Assembly: GCA_017959225.1 (NCBI GenBank)
Contig: JAGDBD010000043.1
Span: 1 to 48,604, forward strand
From: Fibrobacter sp.
GTDB lineage: Bacteria > Fibrobacterota > Fibrobacteria > Fibrobacterales > Fibrobacteraceae
Direction of reading: 5' to 3'
DNA length: 48,604 nucleotides
This document shows positions 16,401-23,272 of the stretch, piece by piece. The first letter of the stretch is position 1; every line of letters begins with the position of its first letter. Both the position numbers and the translations under genes were made by a program. The notes below the pieces were generated by a model. The model searched no databases and had not been told where the DNA came from. It saw nothing but the letters and a program-made list of their open reading frames with translations.

Positions 16401-16904
16401 GAAGGGTACTGCAAAGGTTGCGTTCTGGGTACTGCGTTCGTTAAAATAGTCGATGTATGAAAATTGCAGACCATAAATCCAGTAGGGAAGTTTGCTACCG
16501 CTTTCGATACTGACCAGATGTGAAAATTCATGAGTGACGACATCCGAAATCCACGGGTGGGTACTGCGGATTTTAAAATCCCAATTGGAAAGGAACAGGT
16601 TCATCGCGTTTTCGTTTGGCACTGCTGAACCGTTTGCATACAAAGCGTTCTGAAGCGATACATCGATCTTCAGAGGCATCTCGATTTTATAGCGCGAAAC
16701 GACGGAATCGTAAACCGCTTCGGCGGTTGCCGCAACGATTCCAGCGTGAGTCGTATATTCCGCCGGGTAAGCGTAATTAAAATGGGAAGAAGAAGCGGCT
16801 TTCCAATGGATGTCGCTATTGTTTCCAGAAAAACTCAGTTCCGCTGCAAAAACGGAACAGGAAAGGGCCAGTGCGGCCAAGGAGATCGTACGCAAGTATT
16901 TCAC
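13461..16904 (-). CDS. Secreted metalloprotease / TolB-like propeller / outer-membrane barrel protein
   Basis: A 1147-residue protein. I start it at the GTG at 16904, 9 nt after a TATATT box, which leaves a clean signal peptide (to about residue 20, SCSVFAAE). Residues about 30-290 form a gluzincin-type peptidase domain like the peptidase MA family: HEFSH at 125-129 and Glu177 in WFAEGTA as the probable third zinc ligand. Residues about 300-590 contain beta-propeller repeats of the TolB/PD40 kind (YPDISPDGKEIVFVRR, SPKFSPDGKKIAFSYFD). After a Ser/Thr/Asp linker, about 680-1147 is beta-rich and ends in a barrel-like pattern (FTLGLDFNNTWMQ). It is probably a surface protein that anchors itself in the outer membrane; the substrate is unknown. 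Confidence 0.82.
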   Translation of the reverse strand: MKYLRTISLAALALSCSVFAAELSFSGNNSDIHWKAASSSHFNYAYPAEYTTHAGIVAATAEAVYDSVVSRYKIEMPLKIDVSLQNALYANGSAVPNENAMNLFLSNWDFKIRSTHPWISDVVTHEFSHLVSIESGSKLPYWIYGLQFSYIDYFNERSTQNATFAVPFTLQPLWFAEGTAQFESSRMGFDGWDSHRDMLLRVAALNDNLLSLEYMHDFADNSLDAELGPYTQGFSLVRYIDAKYGPEAMPKIWAELSTPYRATLSSAIQKVIGIDEDSLYKNWKSEITEHYKDQEKSLGVLVTGKKWTENAFYNDFPIVAGKNIYGVSNFGGPWFDGGIFKIPTHAEDSSTVTDSASGISITVQDSILDISLFAKSGFKPEKPWFDKGISVREIPGRGPVLAYTTYKKRDRAGHAHFDIAIADTNGNVQFATALADAVYPDISPDGKEIVFVRREINSTRFVLSKTTLPDSGAKGPAEYQDIFIPDSKHLYYNIFSPKFSPDGKKIAFSYFDDSVRGILVINSDGTGLTDLTQKGFDLRDPNWIDNETLIYSSNKNGIFNLYSKKWNGGAEHPLTNVLGGAFTPVVDSGVIYYTNYDKDGFSLYSLNLTDYDATQDSIVTFVDTTYTTCPEPEVALRDSLANDSTITDSTLSDSLIVMTACKIDTLISKRDSVFKKPATPPIVLTGSLPEKIQKNFEYADIEFAGSERDYKPIPTQFLMVPIFVIQERSPDFGVKGDGKATPKLGVAMAVSDPLKKNVLSAALLFEVGSSWKFVDGDGLNPEIEREFGIALENHSTPITLGIAYTNANYRTKDTARYEDPNSYEDSVYTTHYSVPLNAIQASAMYSVFKAGDSIFVNGGYDWANFNMYDDHMEWTYQKRVSIGAGFTLDGGASEATATNTAGVGNGISASYLYANSDLYRPGTFAESFVVSPSGKITPKYKNYQLHNFYFNLHGSIAAPIRNGSRLAAGATFAGIGSWKAKNSKDTLDSYYYTPLLLEGYPYLITSEDFNRSGRKMAKAEIHYLFPIYEDFRNEFWIFSTRDFFLNLYAQVGAAWNDHGIPMDKFKSRDFWDRSVGIEFRVANKIFYTLPFNLSLNLARGLDRSGEDENGEGGKKLKPIDIPVLPKSISPTKISFTLGLDFNNTWMQ

Positions 16905-16913
16905 AATAGACTT

Positions 16914-16919
16914 AATATA
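16914..16919 (-). promoter_or_regulatory. -10 box of the 1147-residue surface protein gene
   Basis: Minus-strand TATATT ends 9 nt before the GTG at 16904. It overlaps the intergenic gap after mutL, so the gene can be transcribed separately from mutL. Confidence 0.5.
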
Positions 16920-16923
16920 CAAA

Positions 16924-18831
16924 CTAGCGCTTAAAGCGCTTATGAATTTCGCCCAAAGGAAGCCGCATCAGGGTGGGGCGTCCACTCGGCGAACTCATGG
17001 GGTCCTGCGTGGTCAGGAGCGAAGCCATTAACTGCGTCATTTCTTCGGTGCTAAGCTTATCGCCTGCTTGGATGGCATTGCTCTTTGCCCAAGCCTTAGC
17101 CAGGGTTTCATTGGAAGGATTTCCCGGGTTTTCGCCTTCAAAAACGGCAGATACCAGTTCGCGTAAAGACTCCACGGAACGGGAAAACGGCAAGTCTCTT
17201 GGCGTTCCCCGGAGCTGGTACGTATTTTTGCCAAAAAGTTCCAAATGGAAGCCCAAATGGTCGAAGGTTTCAAGCAGTCCCGGAATGACGCTTGCTTCTG
17301 CTGCCGAAAATTCCACAATTTCTGGGAAAAGAAGTTCCTGGCTTTCTAGCGTTCCTTCTGCGCTGAGGGAGTTCAGCGCTTGTTCGTAAAGAATTCTTTG
17401 GTGGGCCGCATTTTGATCGATTAACAAAAGACCTTCGCTGTCTTCGCAAACAAGGTAAGTGTTCGCCAATTGAAAAAACTGCGGAGGCGTTGACTTGTCC
17501 ATGCGGGTGGGTGGCCGCAAATTCTGCGGTGTCAGCGGAATGATATTCCCATTTTCCGGCAAAGAAAAGAGGTCTTGAATGATATCGTCCGGATCATCGG
17601 AACGGTATTTGGAAGGCTTTTCCCGAACCGTTTTTTCTGCGGGCTTCGGACTTTGGAATATCACGGGCTGTGCCGAAGGCGTTTGAACTTCGGGCATTGC
17701 AGGCGCTTCTTTGGGAGTTAAAGGAACCTGCTTTGTAAAGAGAGGTTCGGGGTGAAGTGTCGGCATGCTCGGAGCAGTTCCGCTTTGCAGCGGGGAAGGT
17801 TCCGAAATTTCTGTAAGGCTAATCGTCGGATGGTCTTCTTCCGGCTTTTGGAAGGCATCGCGAATCGCGTGGTGAACCGCCAAAAAAACGTCGTTTTCGT
17901 TGGCAAAACGAACTTCACGCTTGTTCGGGTGCACGTTCACGTCTACAGCCACATCTTCCATTTCCAAAAAAAGAACGGCGATGGGCGCATTTGTAGAACC
18001 GTAAGGTTCATACGCTCGGGTCACGGCTTTTGTCATCACCGGATTCCAGATCGGGCGTTTTTGAACGTAAAAATAAAGCTTGCTTCGTTTGTTCTTTAAA
18101 GCGTCCGGTGGAACGGCAAAACCGGAAACGCGAATGCCGGCTTCTTCATAATCTACAGGAATCATGGAACGGGCCGTTCCCGCGCCCAAAGCTTCGGCGA
18201 TTCGGCTTCGTAAATCGTTTCCTTCGACGCCTGTGAAAACATCCCTGCCATTTACTTTGTAATCAATGCGAACGTTAGGATTCGCCATGGCAAGGCGTGT
18301 TACCGTATCGAGTACCCGGGAGGCTTCTAGCGTATCGCTGCCGAGAAATGTTTTGCGGACCGGAGCGTTAAAAAATAAATCTTCGATGAAAAAGGTCGTT
18401 CCACGAGGGGAGGCGTCCGCTGTTTTTTTGTCGGGAACGCCACCTGTCAAATGCACCAGATGAGCTTCTGTAGCGTCTTCTTCACGGCTTGTAATGGTGA
18501 GCTTTGACACGGCAGCAATGGATGCAACCGCTTCTCCGCGGAAGCCATTTGTCGCCAAATGGAAAAGATCCTCTGCCGTTCTAAGCTTGGAAGTCGTATG
18601 CGGCAAATAGCACATGTCCAAATCCGCTTCGGACATACCGCAACCGTTGTCCCGAATCAAAATGGAGGATTTTCCTCCGTCCGAAATTTGCACTTCTATG
18701 CGGGAAGCTCCTGCATCGAGAGCGTTTTCCATCAGTTCTTTGACGACCGATGCCGGACGTTCCACCACCTCGCCTGCAGCGATTTGGTTGATGACTTCTT
18801 CGGGAAGTGCGTGAATTCGGGATTTTTCCAT
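16924..18831 (-). CDS. mutL: MutL mismatch repair protein with altered endonuclease site
   Basis: A 635-residue MutL. The N-terminal GHKL ATPase is intact (IAAGEVVERPASVVKELMEN, NALDAG, DNGCGM, GFRGEA) and is followed by the transducer domain, a Pro/Glu-rich linker (about 335-435) and the C-terminal dimerisation domain. In the C-terminal domain the endonuclease motif DQHA-x2-E-x4-E reads DQNAAHQRILYE at about 472: His has become Asn and the first Glu has become Gln. The CPHGRP motif near 614 reads SPSGRP. The nicking activity typical of bacteria without MutH is therefore probably lost. The ATG at 18831 is chosen because CTATATT ends 7 nt before it. Confidence 0.94.
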   Translation of the reverse strand: MEKSRIHALPEEVINQIAAGEVVERPASVVKELMENALDAGASRIEVQISDGGKSSILIRDNGCGMSEADLDMCYLPHTTSKLRTAEDLFHLATNGFRGEAVASIAAVSKLTITSREEDATEAHLVHLTGGVPDKKTADASPRGTTFFIEDLFFNAPVRKTFLGSDTLEASRVLDTVTRLAMANPNVRIDYKVNGRDVFTGVEGNDLRSRIAEALGAGTARSMIPVDYEEAGIRVSGFAVPPDALKNKRSKLYFYVQKRPIWNPVMTKAVTRAYEPYGSTNAPIAVLFLEMEDVAVDVNVHPNKREVRFANENDVFLAVHHAIRDAFQKPEEDHPTISLTEISEPSPLQSGTAPSMPTLHPEPLFTKQVPLTPKEAPAMPEVQTPSAQPVIFQSPKPAEKTVREKPSKYRSDDPDDIIQDLFSLPENGNIIPLTPQNLRPPTRMDKSTPPQFFQLANTYLVCEDSEGLLLIDQNAAHQRILYEQALNSLSAEGTLESQELLFPEIVEFSAAEASVIPGLLETFDHLGFHLELFGKNTYQLRGTPRDLPFSRSVESLRELVSAVFEGENPGNPSNETLAKAWAKSNAIQAGDKLSTEEMTQLMASLLTTQDPMSSPSGRPTLMRLPLGEIHKRFKR

Positions 18832-18838
18832 AATGGAT

Positions 18839-18845
18839 AATATAG
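18839..18845 (-). promoter_or_regulatory. -10 box of mutL, leaderless position
   Basis: Minus-strand CTATATT ends 7 nt before the mutL ATG with no ribosome-binding site between. Confidence 0.6.
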
Positions 18846-18926
18846 AAAACTGCAAAAAAACACAAAAAAAGCGATAAAAAGTGTGCCAAAGAGATGATAC
18901 AGTAGCCAAAAGACGAAAAATAAAAG

Positions 18927-18932
18927 TAAATT
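18927..18932 (+). promoter_or_regulatory. Possible -10 box, leaderless position
   Basis: TAAATT ends 6 nt before the ATG at 18939 and no ribosome-binding site is seen. It matches the consensus at only 4 of 6 positions. Confidence 0.35.
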
Positions 18933-18938
18933 ATAAGT

Positions 18939-20249
18939 ATGCAGGACACAGAAATTAAAATTCCGAATGTTTTTTTGAAATTGGCGTATAGCGAGCTTCT
19001 TCTCTCCTACCGGACCGAAGATCTGGTTCCTCTCGTCCAAAATGCGAGTATCTCCAGCCGCAAATTGATCGAAAATGCGTGGCAAGAAGACGAAATGGTA
19101 AGCATTGAAGACAATGCTTTGATCATTGAAGGCTTCTCGAACTGGCTGCTTTCCAAGGGTGAAAACTTGGACGCATTCGCCGACCGCATGTTCGAAAAAA
19201 TGAAACATTTGAATTCTGTGCCAAAACGCGCCATTTTGCGTTCGTATTTACCATTTATCCATGATTTTTACGAAATGCAGGATCAACGCCAAGGGGTTTT
19301 GCGTTATAATGAAAAGCGCAACCTTTTCCACGAAAGCATGACTTTTGTGGAAGGCTCTGTCCAGGAAAATAATCGTCACGATTATTTGCTGGGTCATGAT
19401 ATTGGCGAAAATCATCCTGCTGCGGTCTATTCTTCCTGGTTGTTGCGTTCTTTGCAGCAAGCTCCTTGCCTGCTGGATCTTCCTGCTTATGAAACCATCA
19501 ATACGCTCAGCTGCCAGTATTCCGCAGAAGAAGCTTTGCTCGGTCGTTTGGCCGGAAGTCTTGAAGGTGATACTTTCTATGTCAGCGGTATCGCTGTCGG
19601 TAAAGTGGTGAAATTTGCGGAATGCCTGGCTAAAATTCCGCTGGATCTCGGCCTTTCGGACGTTGCAGACAAACTCTGCGTGCGCGCCGATACGGATGTA
19701 ATCGATACGTTTACAGGAACGCACCTTCTTTTCAAGGATCGTTATTACGGAGCTCCGGTTTCGATTGCGGAATTCGTTTATGCGAAAGATGTCCGCACCA
19801 AGGATCCGTTCTCGGGTTTGATTTCTTCCCTTGTTCAGGAAGAATACAGCGTTTGGCCGCCGGTTCAGAAGGCTCACGACGAACTTTTGCACAAAATCAA
19901 CCATGTGGCTGAAATCGTCTATTACGAAGCGGACGATTCCATTTCGGTGAACGGAAAGCATTTGATGCGCAACGTGCCGGCCCGCATTCTTCGCAATGTT
20001 CTCCGTGAATATTCGAAGACTGGCCGTGAAGAGTTCGAAAATCGCGAATTTAAGCGAGATCCGGAAATTTGTATTGATCCGGTGAACCCGAACTTTGAAA
20101 GCCGTTTGAACCGTGTCGTGGACCATTTGGAAAAGGTTTCGGACGTGATGAGCTTAAACCGCCATCGTCGCGGAGGCTTCCGTTTTGAACCGCATTGCCA
20201 TATCGACTTCCGTGAAGAACCGGCTGTGGCACGCAAACCAAAAAAATAA
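18939..20249 (+). CDS. Hypothetical protein with winged-helix-like C-terminus
   Basis: A 436-residue cytosolic protein that I cannot assign to a family. It has no signal peptide or membrane segment. Residues about 1-320 are mostly helical, with a conserved-looking acidic and aromatic composition. The last 100 residues resemble an OmpR/PhoB-type winged helix: a short beta strand SISVNGKHL, a helix RILRNVLREYSK, then NPNFESRLNRVVDHLEK followed by SLNRHRRGGFRFEP. That last part parallels the recognition helix and wing (family pattern RLRxxL...I.TxRGxGYRL). This is judged by eye only. It is divergent from mutL and appears to have its own promoter. It may be a DNA-binding regulator specific to this lineage. 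Confidence 0.7.
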   Translation: MQDTEIKIPNVFLKLAYSELLLSYRTEDLVPLVQNASISSRKLIENAWQEDEMVSIEDNALIIEGFSNWLLSKGENLDAFADRMFEKMKHLNSVPKRAILRSYLPFIHDFYEMQDQRQGVLRYNEKRNLFHESMTFVEGSVQENNRHDYLLGHDIGENHPAAVYSSWLLRSLQQAPCLLDLPAYETINTLSCQYSAEEALLGRLAGSLEGDTFYVSGIAVGKVVKFAECLAKIPLDLGLSDVADKLCVRADTDVIDTFTGTHLLFKDRYYGAPVSIAEFVYAKDVRTKDPFSGLISSLVQEEYSVWPPVQKAHDELLHKINHVAEIVYYEADDSISVNGKHLMRNVPARILRNVLREYSKTGREEFENREFKRDPEICIDPVNPNFESRLNRVVDHLEKVSDVMSLNRHRRGGFRFEPHCHIDFREEPAVARKPKK

Positions 20250-20284
20250 GCAATAAATAAGAGTGCTCCGCTAAACTTCGATTC

Positions 20285-20290
20285 TATATT
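20285..20290 (+). promoter_or_regulatory. -10 box of the tRNA-like RNA
   Basis: CTATATT at 20284-20290 predicts initiation near 20297. The -35 region is not convincing. Confidence 0.5.
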
Positions 20291-20296
20291 ATAGGT

Positions 20297-20419
20297 GTAG
20301 AATTTGGCGGAAAGGTAAATCCTCTAACAACTCTATCATTGCTCCCCTCCTGGTAAGTTCGGGGTTCGATCCGCCAGCTTTTTAGAGATCCTGTGATACA
20401 TATCGCAGGATTTCTTTTT
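20297..20419 (+). ncRNA. Candidate structured RNA, tRNA-like ends, C-rich loop
   Basis: There is a promoter-like CTATATT before it and a strong terminator at its end. Within it, TGGCGGA (20305-20311) and TCCGCCA (20370-20376) pair over 7 bp, exactly as a tRNA acceptor stem 73 nt long would, and GGTTCGATCC lies just before the 3' strand like a T-loop. The interior cannot be folded into D, anticodon and T arms. It carries GCTCCCCTCCTGG at 20341-20353, which is complementary to Shine-Dalgarno sequences. It could be a C-rich sRNA, a decayed tRNA or a structured leader for the small gene that starts at 20453. Confidence 0.5.
20388..20419 (+). terminator. Terminator of the tRNA-like RNA
   Basis: The 10-bp stem ATCCTGTGAT/ATCGCAGGAT (one G-U pair) with an ACAT loop is followed by TTCTTTTT. 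Confidence 0.88.
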
Positions 20420-20452
20420 ATATAATTGAAAAATAAAGAGGTGGCTGGAAAT

Positions 20453-20722
20453 ATGGTTAAAAAGATTGAACCGATTGGGCTTGATCGCGATGGATATACA
20501 TTCATCGTCGCAAAGGATGGAACTATTTATTATACAGGCGAATTGACGCGTCATTTGTCCTTGATGTGGAGAACGGCCTGTAAAATGGAAGATATTGCTT
20601 GGGGCGGAATTTTAAATGACCGCGGAGACTGGGTTCGGCGCAGCTATGATTTTGGGGACGCTCCCACCCTTGAGATTCGAAATTCGGTGATTTCTGCCAT
20701 TCAAGAAGAAATTTATGCGTAA
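20453..20722 (+). CDS. Small hypothetical protein, 89 residues
   Basis: I recognise no family. The ATG at 20453 follows an AAAGAGG site at about 10 nt. The protein has no signal peptide or membrane segment. It is soluble, with an N-terminal beta-hairpin-like part (GLDRDGYTFIVAKDGTIYYTGEL) and a Trp-rich middle (MWRTACKMEDIAWGGILNDRGDWVRR). The gene sits alone between two terminators, the upstream one belonging to the tRNA-like RNA, so it may depend on read-through from that promoter. Confidence 0.6.
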   Translation: MVKKIEPIGLDRDGYTFIVAKDGTIYYTGELTRHLSLMWRTACKMEDIAWGGILNDRGDWVRRSYDFGDAPTLEIRNSVISAIQEEIYA

Positions 20723-20761
20723 CCTATGGGTTACAAATAAAGTAAAAAACAAAGAAAATGC

Positions 20762-20795
20762 AAAAAATCGTATTCTATCAGAATACGATTTTTTG
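20762..20795. terminator. Terminator after the 89-residue protein gene
   Basis: The perfect 14-bp stem AAAAAATCGTATTC/GAATACGATTTTTT encloses loop TATCA. The A and T tracts on both sides make it bidirectional in principle. Confidence 0.92.
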
Positions 20796-20842
20796 TTATT
20801 TGTGGGCAATGTGCAAAAGGAGATGTTTAGATTTAGTTTGTC

Positions 20843-21694
20843 ATGAAAAGCGTGTTTGAATACGACAATTACCGTGAATATTTGAAAGATGTACATGATT
20901 CCGGGAATCGTGCAAGCTTTTCGTGGCGCGCCATCGCAATGCGGGCAAAAATTTCCAATCCGAATTTTTTACGACAAGTGATGCTTGGCGAAAGAAACCT
21001 CAGCGAAAAGAAAGCCGATACCGTGGGCATGGCTATTGGTTTGCAAGGCGCGGAACTCGAATTCTGGATTTTGCTCGTCAAATATTGCCAAGCGGATACG
21101 GATGCCGCTTGTAAACATTATAAACAGGAGTTGGCTCAGCTTCGGGGACATGTATACCTGACGCAAATATCCGAAGGCTTTTCGGAATATTATGGGCATT
21201 GGTATATTCCCGCTATTCGGGAACTGGTGACCCTTTACGATTTTCACGATGATTATTTGTTGCTAGCCAAGTCGCTTTATCCGCCGATTACGGAAACGGA
21301 AGCAAAATCGGCAGTTCAAGTGCTTGCCCGCTATCATTTTATCCAAAAAGACAAAAATGGGCGATGGGTGGAATCCCATCGGGCTTTGCGCAGTGGATGC
21401 CCGGCGCAACATAAAGCGCTTATCCGCTATCATAGGGACATGCTTGAAAAAGCAGCGGAAGCGATGTTTGCGCTGGATAAAGACAAACGTTTTGTGGGAG
21501 GAATGACGCTTGGAGTATCAAAGGAGTGCTTTCGGAAGATTTTGGCGGAAGTGGAAAAATTCAAGAATCGAGTGGCGACACTCGCTTTGAACGATTCCAA
21601 AGGAGATAGAGTCATTCAAGTGGCTTTACAAATTTTTCCGACAGGATTTTCCCCGGGCGAGACAAGTAAAGGAGAAAATATCACGAAAAAATGA
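20843..21694 (+). CDS. TIGR02147 family protein (Fibrobacter paralogous family)
   Basis: A 283-residue cytosolic protein with the TIGR02147 layout: an opening FEYDNYREYLKDVH, an HTH-like segment (SWRAIAMRAKISNPNFLRQVMLGERNLS, about 27-54), EKKADTVGMAIGL, and a long helical C-terminal domain. Many copies occur in Fibrobacter genomes. The N-terminal part looks like a lambda-repressor-type HTH, so members are probably regulators, but I know of no experimental function. An AAGGAG lies 20 nt before the ATG, too far for normal use. A weak TAGATT box 9 nt before the ATG would make it another leaderless candidate. Confidence 0.9.
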   Translation: MKSVFEYDNYREYLKDVHDSGNRASFSWRAIAMRAKISNPNFLRQVMLGERNLSEKKADTVGMAIGLQGAELEFWILLVKYCQADTDAACKHYKQELAQLRGHVYLTQISEGFSEYYGHWYIPAIRELVTLYDFHDDYLLLAKSLYPPITETEAKSAVQVLARYHFIQKDKNGRWVESHRALRSGCPAQHKALIRYHRDMLEKAAEAMFALDKDKRFVGGMTLGVSKECFRKILAEVEKFKNRVATLALNDSKGDRVIQVALQIFPTGFSPGETSKGENITKK

Positions 21695-21887
21695 TTCAAT
21701 ATGTTTATGGTTCTTATGGCGCAAACAAGACGGGTGGAGTGAGCGAACACGAGAACGTATGACAAGTGTGTTAAATTCGTAAATCGGCGGATTTAGCACT
21801 ATTTGTCGGGTGGATGCCGGCTGCTGGAAGAGCATTGGTTTGGTTGTGTGTTCTAAACAAGTCGGCTCCACTTCGGCTGTAAAAGAT

Positions 21888-21893
21888 TATTTT
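21888..21893 (+). promoter_or_regulatory. -10 box of the 21900 gene, leaderless position
   Basis: TATTTT ends 6 nt before the ATG at 21900, with no ribosome-binding site in between. The preceding intergenic stretch 21695-21887 holds only a short AAATC/GATTT hairpin near 21781-21795 and otherwise nothing I recognise. Confidence 0.45.
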
Positions 21894-21899
21894 TTGACT

Positions 21900-23261
21900 A
21901 TGCGTCAAACGATTTTATTCTTTTTGCTTTTTACGGTGGGACTTTTTGCTGATGAATTAGCGGCAAAAGATTCGACGGTGAATACGCCACAAAACATCGA
22001 ACAGGCGATTCTTGCAGAACCGCTTCCGGCAAGTGAAATGGTTCGCCGTGGACGTGCCTACTTGCTCAAGAGCTTATTGAACGGAGACCGGGAGCAGGCG
22101 GTTCAAACCATTGAATATTTGAATAGTGCCTTTTCGGAAATGCTTTGCCCGTTTTCCGGTATGGAAAAAGGTCTTGCCTATTTGCATGCGGACCGTTATG
22201 ATTCCGCACTGACCGCTTTGATTCAAGCACGACGGTTGTCCGCTCCAAAAGCGAAACGGGCGGTTTCTTTTGAAGATCGATGCGTTGTGGAATCTCAAAA
22301 CGACCGGTTCCGTTCCAAACGGATCATTTTTGACGAATTGTACGCCTACTTGGAAAAAGATTATCCGAAGACCGCTGCGCAAATCGATAGCCTGGTTTCT
22401 GAAATCCAAAATTCTTCTGTGGATTCTTTTTATAAAGATGAAGCCCGGGCTTTTGTTCCTGTGATTTTTACGGCTTCCTTTGGACGGGCAGAAGCTCCGA
22501 TGGTGCAAAAAGTCTGTGATGCGGGGAACGCATTTGTTCAAAAATATCCGGCAAACGAAGACGGTGTTTGGCTTGAAGCGAACTTTGTTAAACCTTTGCA
22601 AAAAAGGATTTCCCGTTCACCGGAAGATTCACCGGAAGATCCCATTAAAAGTCACTTGTATACAAGCGGCGTTGGCTTTGAATTTTTAAGCGGAATGGGA
22701 ATGCTTACGGGAGATCTGAAAGATGAATTCCACCACAAATATTTAAGCTATTATGCTGCGATTCCGATTCAGCTGTACCGGGTAGTCTTTACGCCTTTCC
22801 TTTCTTTTGGAACCCTTGAAACTCGCAACAATCGCCGTTTTGAAGATGTTCTTTGGGAAGAAAACAGTGACCTTTCTGTTTATTCGGCAGGCATCACGCT
22901 CGGATTTGTGCTGTTCGATAGCCGCTATGTCAAGTTTGAACCCTTTGTGGGCATCGGTTCTGCGGAATCGATGCTCCCGGATGATAGTAACGACTATTAC
23001 TATTATGCGAATAAATCGTATAACAATTATCACCGTTTAAAGCGCTATGTGAAACACGAAAATTCCGTGGAATATTTGTTGGGCGTTACGGGTGAACTTC
23101 GCCTGTGGACTCTTGCGTCTAGGAATCCCCGAGCTCCCTTAAGCTCTATTTCGTTACGTGGCAAGTATATGGCGCAGTTCATTGACCATGACTTTGGATA
23201 CAAATCCATGGAAGGCGTTTCCCACAAGATTCTTTTGGGCGTGGGCTTCTTTATTTGGTAA
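21900..23261 (+). CDS. Exported hypothetical protein, probable outer-membrane C-terminus
   Basis: A 453-residue protein with no recognised family. I start it at the ATG at 21900, directly followed by a signal peptide (QTILFFLLFTVGLFADE). Residues about 45-230 are helical with TPR-like periodicity (ASEMVRRGRAYLLKSLLNGDREQ, GMEKGLAYLHADRYDSALTALIQA). From about 255 the sequence becomes beta-rich and aromatic, with tracts such as NDYYYYANKSYNNYHRL, and ends LGVGFFIW, a typical terminal barrel strand. This suggests a periplasmic helical domain attached to an outer-membrane barrel. The longer upstream extension lacks a signal peptide and is not used. Confidence 0.72.
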   Translation: MRQTILFFLLFTVGLFADELAAKDSTVNTPQNIEQAILAEPLPASEMVRRGRAYLLKSLLNGDREQAVQTIEYLNSAFSEMLCPFSGMEKGLAYLHADRYDSALTALIQARRLSAPKAKRAVSFEDRCVVESQNDRFRSKRIIFDELYAYLEKDYPKTAAQIDSLVSEIQNSSVDSFYKDEARAFVPVIFTASFGRAEAPMVQKVCDAGNAFVQKYPANEDGVWLEANFVKPLQKRISRSPEDSPEDPIKSHLYTSGVGFEFLSGMGMLTGDLKDEFHHKYLSYYAAIPIQLYRVVFTPFLSFGTLETRNNRRFEDVLWEENSDLSVYSAGITLGFVLFDSRYVKFEPFVGIGSAESMLPDDSNDYYYYANKSYNNYHRLKRYVKHENSVEYLLGVTGELRLWTLASRNPRAPLSSISLRGKYMAQFIDHDFGYKSMEGVSHKILLGVGFFIW

Positions 23262-23272
23262 AAATCGGTGAA

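Noticed and set aside
20305-20377. A functional tRNA gene
   Set aside because: The acceptor-like 7-bp stem and length fit, but no anticodon stem, D arm or T stem can be formed, and position 33 would not be T. Kept as a tRNA-like RNA only.
20823-20846. A 7-codon upstream ORF overlapping the TIGR02147 start
   Set aside because: AAGGAG directly touches its ATG, so it cannot act as a ribosome-binding site for it; probably chance.
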